This document shows, piece after piece, positions 1 to 5,078 of a stretch of 5,171 nt of DNA. Under the pieces are notes generated by a model, which saw nothing but the letters and a program-made list of their open reading frames with translations, did not search any database and had not been told where the DNA came from. This DNA is from an uncultured Lachnospiraceae bacterium (GTDB taxonomy: Bacteria; Bacillota; Clostridia; Lachnospirales; Lachnospiraceae), in NCBI GenBank assembly GCA_910583895.1, contig CAJTYJ010000085.1, forward strand, positions 1-5,171, written 5' to 3'. Every line of letters begins with the position of its first letter. Position 1 is the first letter of the stretch. Made by a program: the position numbers and the translations under genes.

Positions 1-966
1 GGCGGAAATTCGGGCGATAACGGAAATAACGGCGGAGGCGGCAGCACAAATCCGGGCAATGGAAACACCACGCCGCAGCCGTTCGTGACACCGTCCACAG
101 AAACCAGCACCAATCCGGGGAATGAAATCGCGCCAGGGACAGGAACAACGCCGGTGAATCCGGGCAGTGGAAATACAGCAAGGCCGGGAACTACTCCGGG
201 CAGCGGCAGCGCAGGGATGCCCGCACAGGGGACAAAACAGCCATTCATCAAGGGAGCGGACGGCAAGATCGGTTGGGATGTCATCCGCGCCGAGGAAGAA
301 AACGCAGAGGAAGGCAGCGTTATCAACGTGGATATGAACGGTTCCACTGTGGTTCCGGGAGATATATTTGACAGCATTAAGGGAAAGGACATCACCATCA
401 CCTTCGACATGGGCAGCGGCATCCTCTGGAGCGTGGACGGGAAGAACATCACCACCGACAAGGCGGGCGACATTGATTTTTCCGTAAAGACGGGCGTAAA
501 GACCGTGCCGGTTGATATTATTAACAATGTCACCGGGGAGAATTACAGCATCCAGATCAGCCTCGCCTATGAAGGGGAGTTCGGCTTTACGGCGGTGCTT
601 TCCATAAATCTTGGCAAAGAGAACGCCGGATATATGGCAAGCCTGTATTATTACAACGAAAGCGCAGGGGAACTTGAATTTATCTGTGCGGATAAAGTTG
701 CACAGGACGGCACCGTGTCCCTTGCATTCACCCATGCTTCTGATTATGTGATTGCGATAGATGCGGATGAGGAAGAACCAGACGGCAATGCTGCAGAACC
801 TGTATCAGGAGATCAGGATGAGGATAGTACCGGATTGACAGAAGAAAATCCCCAGACAAGGCAGATATGGAGGCCATGGTGGTTTATCGTGGTCGGCCTG
901 CTGGTGACCGTCATGGGAATCGGTGCATTCTTTGTGTTAAAGAAGAAACAGGAAACAGACAGTTAA
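1..966 (+). CDS. C-terminal part of a cell-surface protein with membrane anchor (5' truncated)
   Basis: The frame is open from base 1, so the true start lies upstream; the GTG at 85 is an internal valine. Visible residues 1 to about 78 are a Gly/Asn/Pro/Thr/Ser-rich linker with recurring NPG(N/S) and TTPG units, typical of wall-spanning spacers. A globular, probably beta-rich domain follows (about residues 80-255), with blocks such as FDMGSGILWSVDGKNIT, GEFGFTAVL and HASDYVIAIDA. I recall similar domains at the ends of large Clostridia surface proteins, including leucine-rich-repeat ones, but cannot name a family. After an acidic stretch come NPQTR (283-287), a hydrophobic segment of about 21 residues (293-313) and KKKQETDS. 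This order resembles a sortase sorting signal with a degenerate NPQT[N/G] motif; otherwise it is a simple C-terminal membrane anchor. The protein is therefore probably exported and displayed outside the cell. Its ligand or enzymatic role cannot be told from this part. Confidence 0.85.
   Translation, partial: GGNSGDNGNNGGGGSTNPGNGNTTPQPFVTPSTETSTNPGNEIAPGTGTTPVNPGSGNTARPGTTPGSGSAGMPAQGTKQPFIKGADGKIGWDVIRAEEENAEEGSVINVDMNGSTVVPGDIFDSIKGKDITITFDMGSGILWSVDGKNITTDKAGDIDFSVKTGVKTVPVDIINNVTGENYSIQISLAYEGEFGFTAVLSINLGKENAGYMASLYYYNESAGELEFICADKVAQDGTVSLAFTHASDYVIAIDADEEEPDGNAAEPVSGDQDEDSTGLTEENPQTRQIWRPWWFIVVGLLVTVMGIGAFFVLKKKQETDS
847..861 (+). other. NPQTR sorting-like motif before a membrane anchor
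   Basis: The codons read Asn-Pro-Gln-Thr-Arg, six residues before the hydrophobic segment and lysine tail of the surface protein. Class B sortases recognise NPQTN-like motifs, and the tripartite order (motif, hydrophobic stretch, positive tail) fits. Arg in the fifth position is not a standard residue, so cleavage by a sortase is a guess. Confidence 0.35.
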
Positions 967-973
967 AAACTTG

Positions 974-994
974 CCGCAGGGGAAAACCCTGCGG
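974..994. terminator. 8-bp perfect hairpin after the surface protein gene
   Basis: CCGCAGGG (974-981) and CCCTGCGG (987-994) are perfectly complementary around a 5-base loop, starting seven bases after the TAA of the surface protein gene. On the + strand no T-run follows. On the - strand the hairpin is followed by a run of five Ts (complement of the A-run at 965-969). It may therefore stop transcripts arriving from the right, or act as a weak terminator or mRNA-stabilising end for the upstream gene. Confidence 0.5.
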
Positions 995-1017
995 TACCAT
1001 AAAATATAAAAAAGTCT

Positions 1018-1023
1018 GGAGGG
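1018..1023 (+). promoter_or_regulatory. Ribosome binding site for the 1031 gene
   Basis: GGAGGG lies 7 bases before the ATG at 1031. It is close to the ideal Firmicutes Shine-Dalgarno and shows that 1031 is a genuine translation start. This matters because the reading frame it opens runs into the metallo-beta-lactamase gene out of phase. Confidence 0.75.
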
Positions 1024-1030
1024 AATATTT

Positions 1031-1384
1031 ATGGAGACGTTACTGAAAACAGAAGGATTAACAGTAGTCTACAATGCAGATGACAGGGAATATGTCTGTG
1101 ATCTCAGCGCAATTCCGAGCGGATATTATGTGTGCGTGAATCTCTGCACACAGGCGAGATACACGGGGAAATTCTGGCTGGATGAGGAGATGAAAAAGGG
1201 AGATCCGTCCATGGGCCGATACGTCCTGATGGGTGGAAGGAAAACGGATGAGAATGTGGATTTCCATGTCATTTCTGTATGCGGAGGGTCCGGCACCCGA
1301 CACCGTGCATCAAAACCTTTGGGAGCAGGCAAAGCTGAACCTGCAATACGGTCTGTACCGTGTAAACAATATCCAGGAAAATGA
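1031..1384 (+). CDS. Unrecognised small protein, 3' part out of frame over the sulfatase gene
   Basis: This 117-residue frame starts at an ATG with a strong GGAGGG ribosome binding site. The first ~80 residues look like real protein: Cys-containing segments (YVCDLSAIP, YYVCVNLCTQARYTGKFW), then an acidic/basic stretch ending near DENVDFHVISV. I recognise no family. The last ~38 residues (from about base 1266) are the +2 reading of the metallo-beta-lactamase gene, which is certainly translated in the other frame there, so this tail is probably not native. Two explanations fit. The gene may have lost its own 3' end through a deletion or a one-base frameshift near 1230-1265. Or it may be the N-terminal part of a longer ancestral sulfatase, now split. 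YjcS-type enzymes do carry an N-terminal extension, but I see no convincing match to it here. Functional status is uncertain. Confidence 0.5.
   Translation: METLLKTEGLTVVYNADDREYVCDLSAIPSGYYVCVNLCTQARYTGKFWLDEEMKKGDPSMGRYVLMGGRKTDENVDFHVISVCGGSGTRHRASKPLGAGKAEPAIRSVPCKQYPGK
1235..1240 (+). promoter_or_regulatory. Likely ribosome binding site for the sulfatase gene
   Basis: GGAAGG lies 7 bases before the ATG at 1248 and inside the coding frame of the upstream small gene. It favours 1248 over the GTG at 1233, which has no comparable site, and would allow the sulfatase to be translated independently of the upstream frame. Confidence 0.45.
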
Positions 1385-3140
1385 AGCGAGGGGAGCGTAT
1401 GGGCAATATGCGCTCCATGTGGGGGATGTATTTCAGATCAGGGGATATGACATCTCCAACATGACGCTTGTCTATGACGGAAGCGGCTGGATCGTCATGG
1501 ATGTGCTGACTACCATCACCATAGCGGGCGTGGTATGGCAGGAAGTGGTACAGAGATATCTTTCAGATTCAGCGCCTATCCACACGGTCATATATTCCCA
1601 TTCCCATGTGGACCATTATGGGGGAATCGGCGGGCTGAAGCCGTATTTTGCAAAGGAAGGTGTCCAGATCCTCGCGCCGGAAGGTTTTATGGAGCATGCG
1701 GTGAGCGAGAATGTCTATGCGGGGACAGCCATGAGCCGCCGCGCCGTTTACCAGATGGGCGGGACCCTGAAACCCGGCGCAGCGGGCCATGTGGACTGCG
1801 GGCTTGGCAAGATGACCACGCAGGGAGGCAACAGCATCATTGAGCCAACTAAGGAGATCGGTTTTGAGGACTATGGCGGGAAAAAATATTATGAGATAAC
1901 CTGTGGGGAGGTTCCCCTGCAGATACAGTACACGCCTGGAACAGAGGCTCCGGCTGAGATGAATGTCTACCTGCCGAAACAGAAAGTGCTGTTCATTGCC
2001 GAGAACTGTGCAGGGACACTCCATAACGCGCTGACGCCGAGGGGCGCACAGGTGCGTGACCTTTTGGCGTGGGCAGGGTTTCTGGACGAGACCATTGTGA
2101 CTTTTTCGGATATGGAGATTGTCTGCAGCGCACATAACTGGCCGCATTTCGGCAGGGAAGAAAGTATACGGTTCATCGGGATACAGAGGGATATGTACCG
2201 TTATGTGAACAATGCAACGCTGCATCTTGTAAATCTGGGCTATACCATTGACGAGGTCGGCAGGATGGTCTCCGGTGAGGACGGGACAATGCCCCTGCCG
2301 GAGGAATTTGCACAGGAATGGTGCAGCCACAGCTTTTACGGTACATATAATCATGATGCAAAAGCTGTGTACCAGCGGTATATCGGCTGGTATGACGGCA
2401 ACCCCGCGCACCTGAACAGGCACAAGCCGGTGGAACGGGCGACGAGATATGTGGACGCATTCGGCGCGGACGCGATACTGGAAAAGGCAAAGGATGCCCA
2501 TGATGCCGAGGACTACGCATGGGCGGCGGAACTGTTTGACCTCCTTATGAATGCGGAGGAAGGCAAAGTCCTGCCCAGTATCCTGAAGGAAGCGAGGGGG
2601 ATATACGCGGATACGCTCAGGAACCTGGGATACGGATCAGAGGCAGCCACATGGCGCAATATGTACCTGACAGGCGCACAGGAGATCGAACTGGACGGAA
2701 CGGTGGTAAAAGGCACCCTGGCATTTGCGGATGACACGATAAATGCCATGTCCCTGGAGATGATACTCCAGTATATGGGCATCATGCTGGACAGCAGGAA
2801 AGTGGAGAAAGACAGGAAACGTCTGGCGATGTCTGTGTCCGTAACTACGGCCAAAGGAACCGAGTATGCCAATATACAGGTGGACAGGGGAATACTCGGA
2901 TACCGGATCGCATCCGGCACTGGCGAACTTGCATCAGGGGTGGACATTGTGGTGAGAGGAAATAAGCTGGACTTTTTCCGGGCCTTTGTGGATAACAACA
3001 GGGAGAGGCTCAAAAAAGTCATCGTGGATGCTGCACAGGAGGCGCAGGCCGCCGAATTTATATCTGGATACCTGACCCGGTTTCCCATTGGCTTCCCGGT
3101 CATGATACCACGGGACGGATATGCGGATGCAGGGAAGTAA
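1248..3140 (+). CDS. Alkyl-sulfatase-type metallo-beta-lactamase (SdsA1/YjcS/BDS1 family)
   Basis: About 630 residues from the ATG at 1248; a GTG at 1233 in the same frame is an alternative start. The family hydrolyses alkyl sulfate esters to an alcohol and sulfate with a two-metal site. Family blocks appear in order: APDTVHQNLWEQAKLN (16-31), QIRGYDISNMTLV (63-75), the metal-binding HSHVDH (118-123), EGFMEHAVSENV with AMSRR (145-165), TPGTEAPAEMNVY (229-241), AENCAGTLHN (251-260) with RGAQVRD, and CSAHNWPHFG (293-302). Glu233, Glu252 and His296 are probable further metal ligands by position. GWYDGNPAHLN (380-390) begins the helical dimerisation domain, which includes YAWAAELFDLL and WRNMYLTGAQE. 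A C-terminal SCP2-like domain fills about 490-620. No signal peptide is seen, unlike the exported Proteobacterial enzymes, so it is probably cytoplasmic. The catalytic core is intact. The N-terminus is short, and the first ~15 codons overlap the upstream small gene out of frame. Substrate is unknown. Confidence 0.9.
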   Translation: MRMWISMSFLYAEGPAPDTVHQNLWEQAKLNLQYGLYRVNNIQENEARGAYGQYALHVGDVFQIRGYDISNMTLVYDGSGWIVMDVLTTITIAGVVWQEVVQRYLSDSAPIHTVIYSHSHVDHYGGIGGLKPYFAKEGVQILAPEGFMEHAVSENVYAGTAMSRRAVYQMGGTLKPGAAGHVDCGLGKMTTQGGNSIIEPTKEIGFEDYGGKKYYEITCGEVPLQIQYTPGTEAPAEMNVYLPKQKVLFIAENCAGTLHNALTPRGAQVRDLLAWAGFLDETIVTFSDMEIVCSAHNWPHFGREESIRFIGIQRDMYRYVNNATLHLVNLGYTIDEVGRMVSGEDGTMPLPEEFAQEWCSHSFYGTYNHDAKAVYQRYIGWYDGNPAHLNRHKPVERATRYVDAFGADAILEKAKDAHDAEDYAWAAELFDLLMNAEEGKVLPSILKEARGIYADTLRNLGYGSEAATWRNMYLTGAQEIELDGTVVKGTLAFADDTINAMSLEMILQYMGIMLDSRKVEKDRKRLAMSVSVTTAKGTEYANIQVDRGILGYRIASGTGELASGVDIVVRGNKLDFFRAFVDNNRERLKKVIVDAAQEAQAAEFISGYLTRFPIGFPVMIPRDGYADAGK

Positions 3141-3238
3141 AAACGGCAGACAGATTTCTTTTTCTGATGTGGGATACCTGGAGATGGATAAAAGAATAAG
3201 ATGAAGGAAGTGAGACATACAAAAGGAGAGGAAACATC

Positions 3239-3511
3239 ATGAAAGCAAAAGAAATCAGGAGATTTGACAGGAGAAATAACATTCTTTCTCAATGCAGCGG
3301 AAACACTGTGGAGTTGTGAGGATGTGACATGGAATGTATCGGTAAAGGGTGATTACTTTGCCATACAGAACTGTAGATGTCGGAAGGATGGCAGTATAGG
3401 GAAAGCGGCGGTTCCTTTATCAGAATGAATATAGCCTGCCCCCGAAGCCAGCTGGAAGATGGGGAAAACGCCTGGTGGAAGGAGCCAGGAGATATAAGGA
3501 ATGGGTTCTGA
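3239..3511 (+). pseudogene. Small gene of unknown function with two compensating frameshifts
   Basis: AAAGGAGAGG (3221-3230) gives an excellent ribosome binding site for the ATG at 3239. The starting frame codes MKAKEIRRF and then stops at 3317-3319 after 26 residues. The +1 frame stays open from 3243 to the TGA at 3426-3428 and reads as good protein: DLTGEITFFLNAAETLW, then CEDVTWNVSVKGDYFAIQN. From about 3420 the original frame becomes protein-like again (MNIACPRSQLEDG, then WWKEPGDIRNGF) and ends at 3509-3511. Start and end share one frame, and 273 bases is exactly 91 codons. A ~90-residue ancestral protein with a one-base gain near 3262-3268 and a one-base loss near 3415-3425 explains this. 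The end overlaps the next gene's start by 11 bases, a normal operon junction. The protein is unrecognised: Trp- and Cys-rich, no membrane segment. It is either a real pseudogene or a product of sequencing errors. Confidence 0.5.
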
Positions 3512-3884
3512 CCCGGAAGAGCAGGTTGTGGAAAAAATCAAAGCAGTGCTGGCAGAAGATCACGAAATTGAGTGTATTCAAATTGCAGGCGAAGAAGAAC
3601 TGAATTTTGGAGATGTGGAGATACAGACAAAACAGCGGAAAGTTTTTTTAAGAGGAAAAGAAGTGGAATTGACCGCAAGGGAATTCGATGTCCTGTATAC
3701 ACTCGCCTATTATCATGACCAGGTGCTGACCACCCGACAGATTTATAAGGCAATTACGGGAGAAGATATCATGAGTGATTATCATGGGATAGAGAGCAGC
3801 GTATATGCTATAAGAAAGAAAATGGGGCATGATATTATTCAGAGCATTCGAGGATATGGATATCAATTAAAAAAAGAAAAATAG
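3501..3884 (+). CDS. Orphan OmpR/PhoB-type winged-helix DNA-binding protein
   Basis: This 127-residue protein consists almost wholly of a Trans_reg_C winged-helix domain (about residues 36-124). Visible family marks are FGDVEIQTKQRKVFLRGKEVELT (split as the opening beta strands, 36-58), AREFDVLYTLAYYHDQVLTTRQIY (helices 1-2, 59-82), the recognition helix around HGIESSVYAIRKKMG (95-109), and the wing IIQSIRGYGYQL (112-123). The phospho-receiver domain normal for response regulators is missing: only a ~35-residue acidic N-terminus precedes the DNA-binding part, so control by a histidine kinase is unlikely. Such receiver-less regulators are common in Clostridia accessory regions. AGGAG at 3487-3491 lies 9 bases before the ATG, and an in-frame TAA at 3495 rules out a longer N-terminus. 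It overlaps the end of the broken small gene and is followed by a strong terminator, so it is the last gene of its transcript. Target genes are unknown. Confidence 0.85.
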   Translation: MGSDPEEQVVEKIKAVLAEDHEIECIQIAGEEELNFGDVEIQTKQRKVFLRGKEVELTAREFDVLYTLAYYHDQVLTTRQIYKAITGEDIMSDYHGIESSVYAIRKKMGHDIIQSIRGYGYQLKKEK

Positions 3885-3890
3885 AGGAGA

Positions 3891-3932
3891 GCCAGAAACA
3901 AGCAGTTTTTACAATGTTGTTTCTGGCTTTTT
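3891..3932 (+). terminator. Intrinsic terminator after the winged-helix gene
   Basis: GCCAGAAACAA (3891-3901) and TTGTTTCTGGC (3917-3927) form a perfect 11-bp stem with a 15-base loop, followed directly by TTTTT (3928-3932). It begins seven bases after the stop codon and ends the winged-helix transcript. Confidence 0.92.
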
Positions 3933-3959
3933 CATATATTTTTAAGAAAATCGAGAGAA

Positions 3960-3996
3960 AAATGAATTTGCGCTGAACGTACATTGAAATTCATTT
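3960..3996. repeat. 10-bp perfect inverted repeat
   Basis: AAATGAATTT (3960-3969) and AAATTCATTT (3987-3996) are exact reverse complements separated by 17 bases (GCGCTGAACGTACATTG). The AT-rich arms make a weak RNA hairpin, and no T-run follows. The shape (two short arms around a unique centre, about two helical turns between arm centres) would suit a dimeric DNA-binding protein or a site-specific recombinase better than a terminator. No protein can be assigned. Confidence 0.55.
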
Positions 3997-4033
3997 GATA
4001 AAATAAAAGAAATATAAAACAAATATTTAATAA

Positions 4034-4094
4034 AACCGGGATATCCCGTCAAAGAAAAAAACGGTGCTTTGACGGGTACATTAGTACGCCGGTT
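4034..4094. other. Nested and alternative inverted repeats (possible structured RNA)
   Basis: Four pairings share this segment. AACCGG (4034-4039) pairs with CCGGTT (4089-4094) as an outer stem. CGGGATATCCCG (4037-4048) is a perfect 12-base palindrome. CCCGTCAAAG (4045-4054) pairs with CTTTGACGGG (4067-4076) in a perfect 10-bp stem around an A-rich loop. GTAC (4076-4079) pairs with GTAC (4084-4087). The palindrome uses bases needed by both the outer stem and the long stem, so two folds exclude each other. That is a pattern known from attenuators and riboswitch expression platforms; no known class is recognised. At DNA level it could instead be a protein-binding or processing site. Confidence 0.5.
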
Positions 4095-4109
4095 GACATA
4101 TTTTTATTC

Positions 4110-4138
4110 CCTTCTGGCCCTGTTTTAGAGCCAGGGGG
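4110..4138 (+). terminator. GU-containing hairpin with U-rich tail (possible attenuator)
   Basis: CCTTCTGGC (4110-4118) pairs with GCCAGGGGG (4130-4138) as a 9-bp stem with two adjacent G-U pairs and an 11-base loop. The sequence after it is ATTTTATATTT, U-rich but interrupted, so termination would be partial. It lies just after the nested repeats, as an attenuator would. Confidence 0.4.
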
Positions 4139-4203
4139 ATTTTATATTTGCAAATAAAATACGGCAATGCTGTTTTTTACATCAGACAGCTAAGAAACTT
4201 TAG

Positions 4204-4460
4204 TATCAATGCCTGTGGTGGCTGGTTAAAAAAATCATCAGTCATATACAGGCATTTTTTGCGCTATATAGTGAACGAATAGAGCAGGATTTATATGAAC
4301 AGTTTACAGGCGCACAGACAGGAACTTTTATCTGTTTGTGTGCCGATTGTGATTCCTCACGGATTGAAAAGTTATTAGCAGTATGGCTTAAGGATGGCAA
4401 ACAGGCAACAAGGTGTCGATCTCCGCCCGGCTTGTTCTTCATTTTTGAAATTTTAAGAAA
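4204..4460 (+). pseudogene. Protein-like open frame without a start codon (gene remnant?)
   Basis: One frame is open from just after a TAG at 4201 and continues past 4460, where it runs out of phase over the sigma-like gene. Its first ~18 codons coincide with the terminator hairpin. From 4261 it reads like ordinary protein: ALYSERIEQDLYEQFTGAQTG, then FICLCADCDSSRIEKLLAVW and LKDGKQATRCRSPPG. There is a CxCxxC cluster at 4333-4350, and no ATG, GTG or TTG with a ribosome binding site near the left end. It could be the 3' remnant of a gene cut by insertion of the structured region, or chance. I do not recognise a family. An in-frame ATG at 4336 has no Shine-Dalgarno. Confidence 0.25.
4209..4260 (+). 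terminator. Intrinsic terminator in the intergenic region
   Basis: ATGCCTGT (4209-4216) pairs with ACAGGCAT (4248-4255), and six Ts occupy 4255-4260. Inside, GGCTG (4220-4224) can pair with CAGTC (4239-4243) including one G-U, lengthening the structure across an A-rich loop. No gene precedes it since the terminator at 3932. It would therefore end a short untranslated RNA or leader that starts somewhere in 3933-4200, or act as an attenuator for the sigma-like gene downstream. Confidence 0.65.
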
Positions 4461-4462
4461 AT

Positions 4463-4467
4463 GGAGG
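4463..4467 (+). promoter_or_regulatory. Ribosome binding site that sets the sigma-like gene start
   Basis: GGAGG lies 8 bases before the ATG at 4476. The upstream in-frame ATG at 4461 overlaps this site (ATGGAGG) and has no site of its own, so 4476 is the supported start. Confidence 0.85.
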
Positions 4468-4475
4468 ACAAGCCT

Positions 4476-4928
4476 ATGGCAAAGCCAGGCAGACTGCCGG
4501 ACTTCCGGAAAATGTATCCGGAGGCCAGCGAAGAAGTGATCGAAGTATTGAAGGAAACAGAGAGAAAAATGCAGTATCAGGAGTACGACCTGAAGGCAGA
4601 GCAGACCATCATTGACCAGGACGCACAGGAGATCCGGGTGATACCGAGCCGGGAGGACTCCTATGAGCGCCTGCTGGATATGTCCGTACAGTTTGAGGGG
4701 GAAACCCCAGGTATAGAAGAACAGGTACTTAAACGTATGGAATCGGAGCAGCTACATAGGGCGCTGTCTTCTCTTTCTGATGAAGAACGGTATCTGATCC
4801 AGCAGATATATTTTAATGACCGCACAGAGCGTGATCTGGCGGAGGAACTGGGATGTTCACAAAATGCTGTCAATAAGAGGAAACAGCGCATTTTGGACAA
4901 GCTGCGCCGATTTTTGGAAAATTTTTAA
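4476..4928 (+). CDS. Small sigma-70 region-4-like protein of ICE type
   Basis: A 150-residue protein beginning MAKPGRLPDFRKMYPEASEE. I recall this N-terminus from small sigma-70-family proteins of Clostridia conjugative elements (Tn916/Tn1549-like regulatory modules). Residues 1-90 are charged and largely helical (EEVIEVLKETERKMQYQEYDL, VIPSREDSYERLLDM), with no sigma region 2, so promoter melting in the normal sigma manner is not evident. Residues 93-147 form a sigma region 4: LHRALSSLSDEERYLIQQIYFNDRTERDLAEEL, then the helix-turn-helix GCSQNAVNKRKQRILDKLRR (126-145), which would contact a -35 element or another operator. Its likely job is transcriptional control of the mobile element's transfer or excision genes, by family analogy. 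The start at 4476 is set by GGAGG. The gene is preceded by the structured AT-rich region and followed by a leader-like segment, with no other gene in the visible operon. Confidence 0.88.
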   Translation: MAKPGRLPDFRKMYPEASEEVIEVLKETERKMQYQEYDLKAEQTIIDQDAQEIRVIPSREDSYERLLDMSVQFEGETPGIEEQVLKRMESEQLHRALSSLSDEERYLIQQIYFNDRTERDLAEELGCSQNAVNKRKQRILDKLRRFLENF

Positions 4929-5018
4929 AATTTTTTCGTTTTCAGGGTTGTCAAAACGCTCTGCCAACGTGGAAGTAAGTGAGAGGGAAAAGAATCCTTC
5001 TTCTGCCCTTTGAAAAAT

Positions 5019-5033
5019 ACCGCTCCAGGCGGT
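5019..5033 (+). repeat. Small hairpin in the leader-like region
   Basis: ACCGC (5019-5023) and GCGGT (5029-5033) pair perfectly around the 5-base loop TCCAG. No T-run follows, so it is not a terminator. It may be part of a folded leader. Confidence 0.4.
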
Positions 5034-5057
5034 CATATCCAGCAGCTACAATACGTT

Positions 5058-5078
5058 AGCTGTACAGCGCGAAAGCGC
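5058..5078 (+). repeat. Palindrome joined to a GAAA-tetraloop hairpin
   Basis: GCTGTACAGC (5059-5068) is a perfect 10-base palindrome. It runs directly into GCGC-GAAA-GCGC (5067-5078), a 4-bp stem capped by a stable GNRA tetraloop. The two share GC at 5067-5068, so they compete. A Shine-Dalgarno-like GGAGG follows 12 bases later (5090-5094), a layout that could let the fold influence ribosome access. Confidence 0.45.

Larger units (their letters stand above)
3933..4460. other. AT-rich structured intergenic region, no confident gene
   Basis: About 530 bases lie between the winged-helix terminator and the sigma-like gene. The left half (3933-4260) is AT-rich and holds four separate inverted-repeat structures, listed individually. 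The right half (4261-4460) has more even composition and a protein-like frame without a start codon. No tRNA, rRNA, IS terminal repeats or CRISPR repeats were seen, and no complete -35/-10 promoter pair could be found by eye. The density of hairpins suggests a regulatory leader, a non-coding RNA or an element end rather than plain spacer. Confidence 0.6.

Noticed and set aside
1569..2501. 310-residue open frame on the - strand
   Set aside because: It lies wholly inside the sulfatase gene, whose + strand frame carries all family motifs; its translation has no recognisable domain and is rich in Cys/His/Arg typical of antisense shadows.
3201..3242. 13-codon ATG frame overlapping the 3239 start as ATGA
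   Set aside because: Its nearest GGAG is about 17 bases before the ATG, too far for a ribosome binding site. It is probably just sequence around the next gene's Shine-Dalgarno.
2513..3292. 259-residue open frame on the - strand
   Set aside because: It mostly covers the SCP2-like end of the sulfatase gene, is Ser/Pro-rich shadow sequence, and has no ribosome binding site worth noting.
4093..4098. TTGACA, a perfect -35 hexamer
   Set aside because: No -10-like sequence lies 16-18 bases downstream (GGCCCT region), and the bases also form the outer stem of the nested repeats.
4122..4132. GTTTTAGAGCC, similar to the start of some Cas9-system CRISPR repeats
   Set aside because: It occurs once, with no repeat copies or spacers, and is explained as the loop and stem of the 4110-4138 hairpin.
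4167..4193. Eight-codon ATG frame (MLFFTSDS) ahead of the 4209-4260 terminator, like a leader peptide
   Set aside because: There is no ribosome binding site before it and no run of regulatory codons, so it is not supported.
4461..4475. ATG at 4461 as start of the sigma-like gene
   Set aside because: It overlaps the GGAGG that serves the ATG at 4476 and has no site of its own; the familiar N-terminus MAKPGRLPDF begins at 4476.
4816..5013. 65-residue + strand frame over the end of the sigma-like gene
   Set aside because: It is an out-of-frame shadow of the helix-turn-helix region and has no ribosome binding site.
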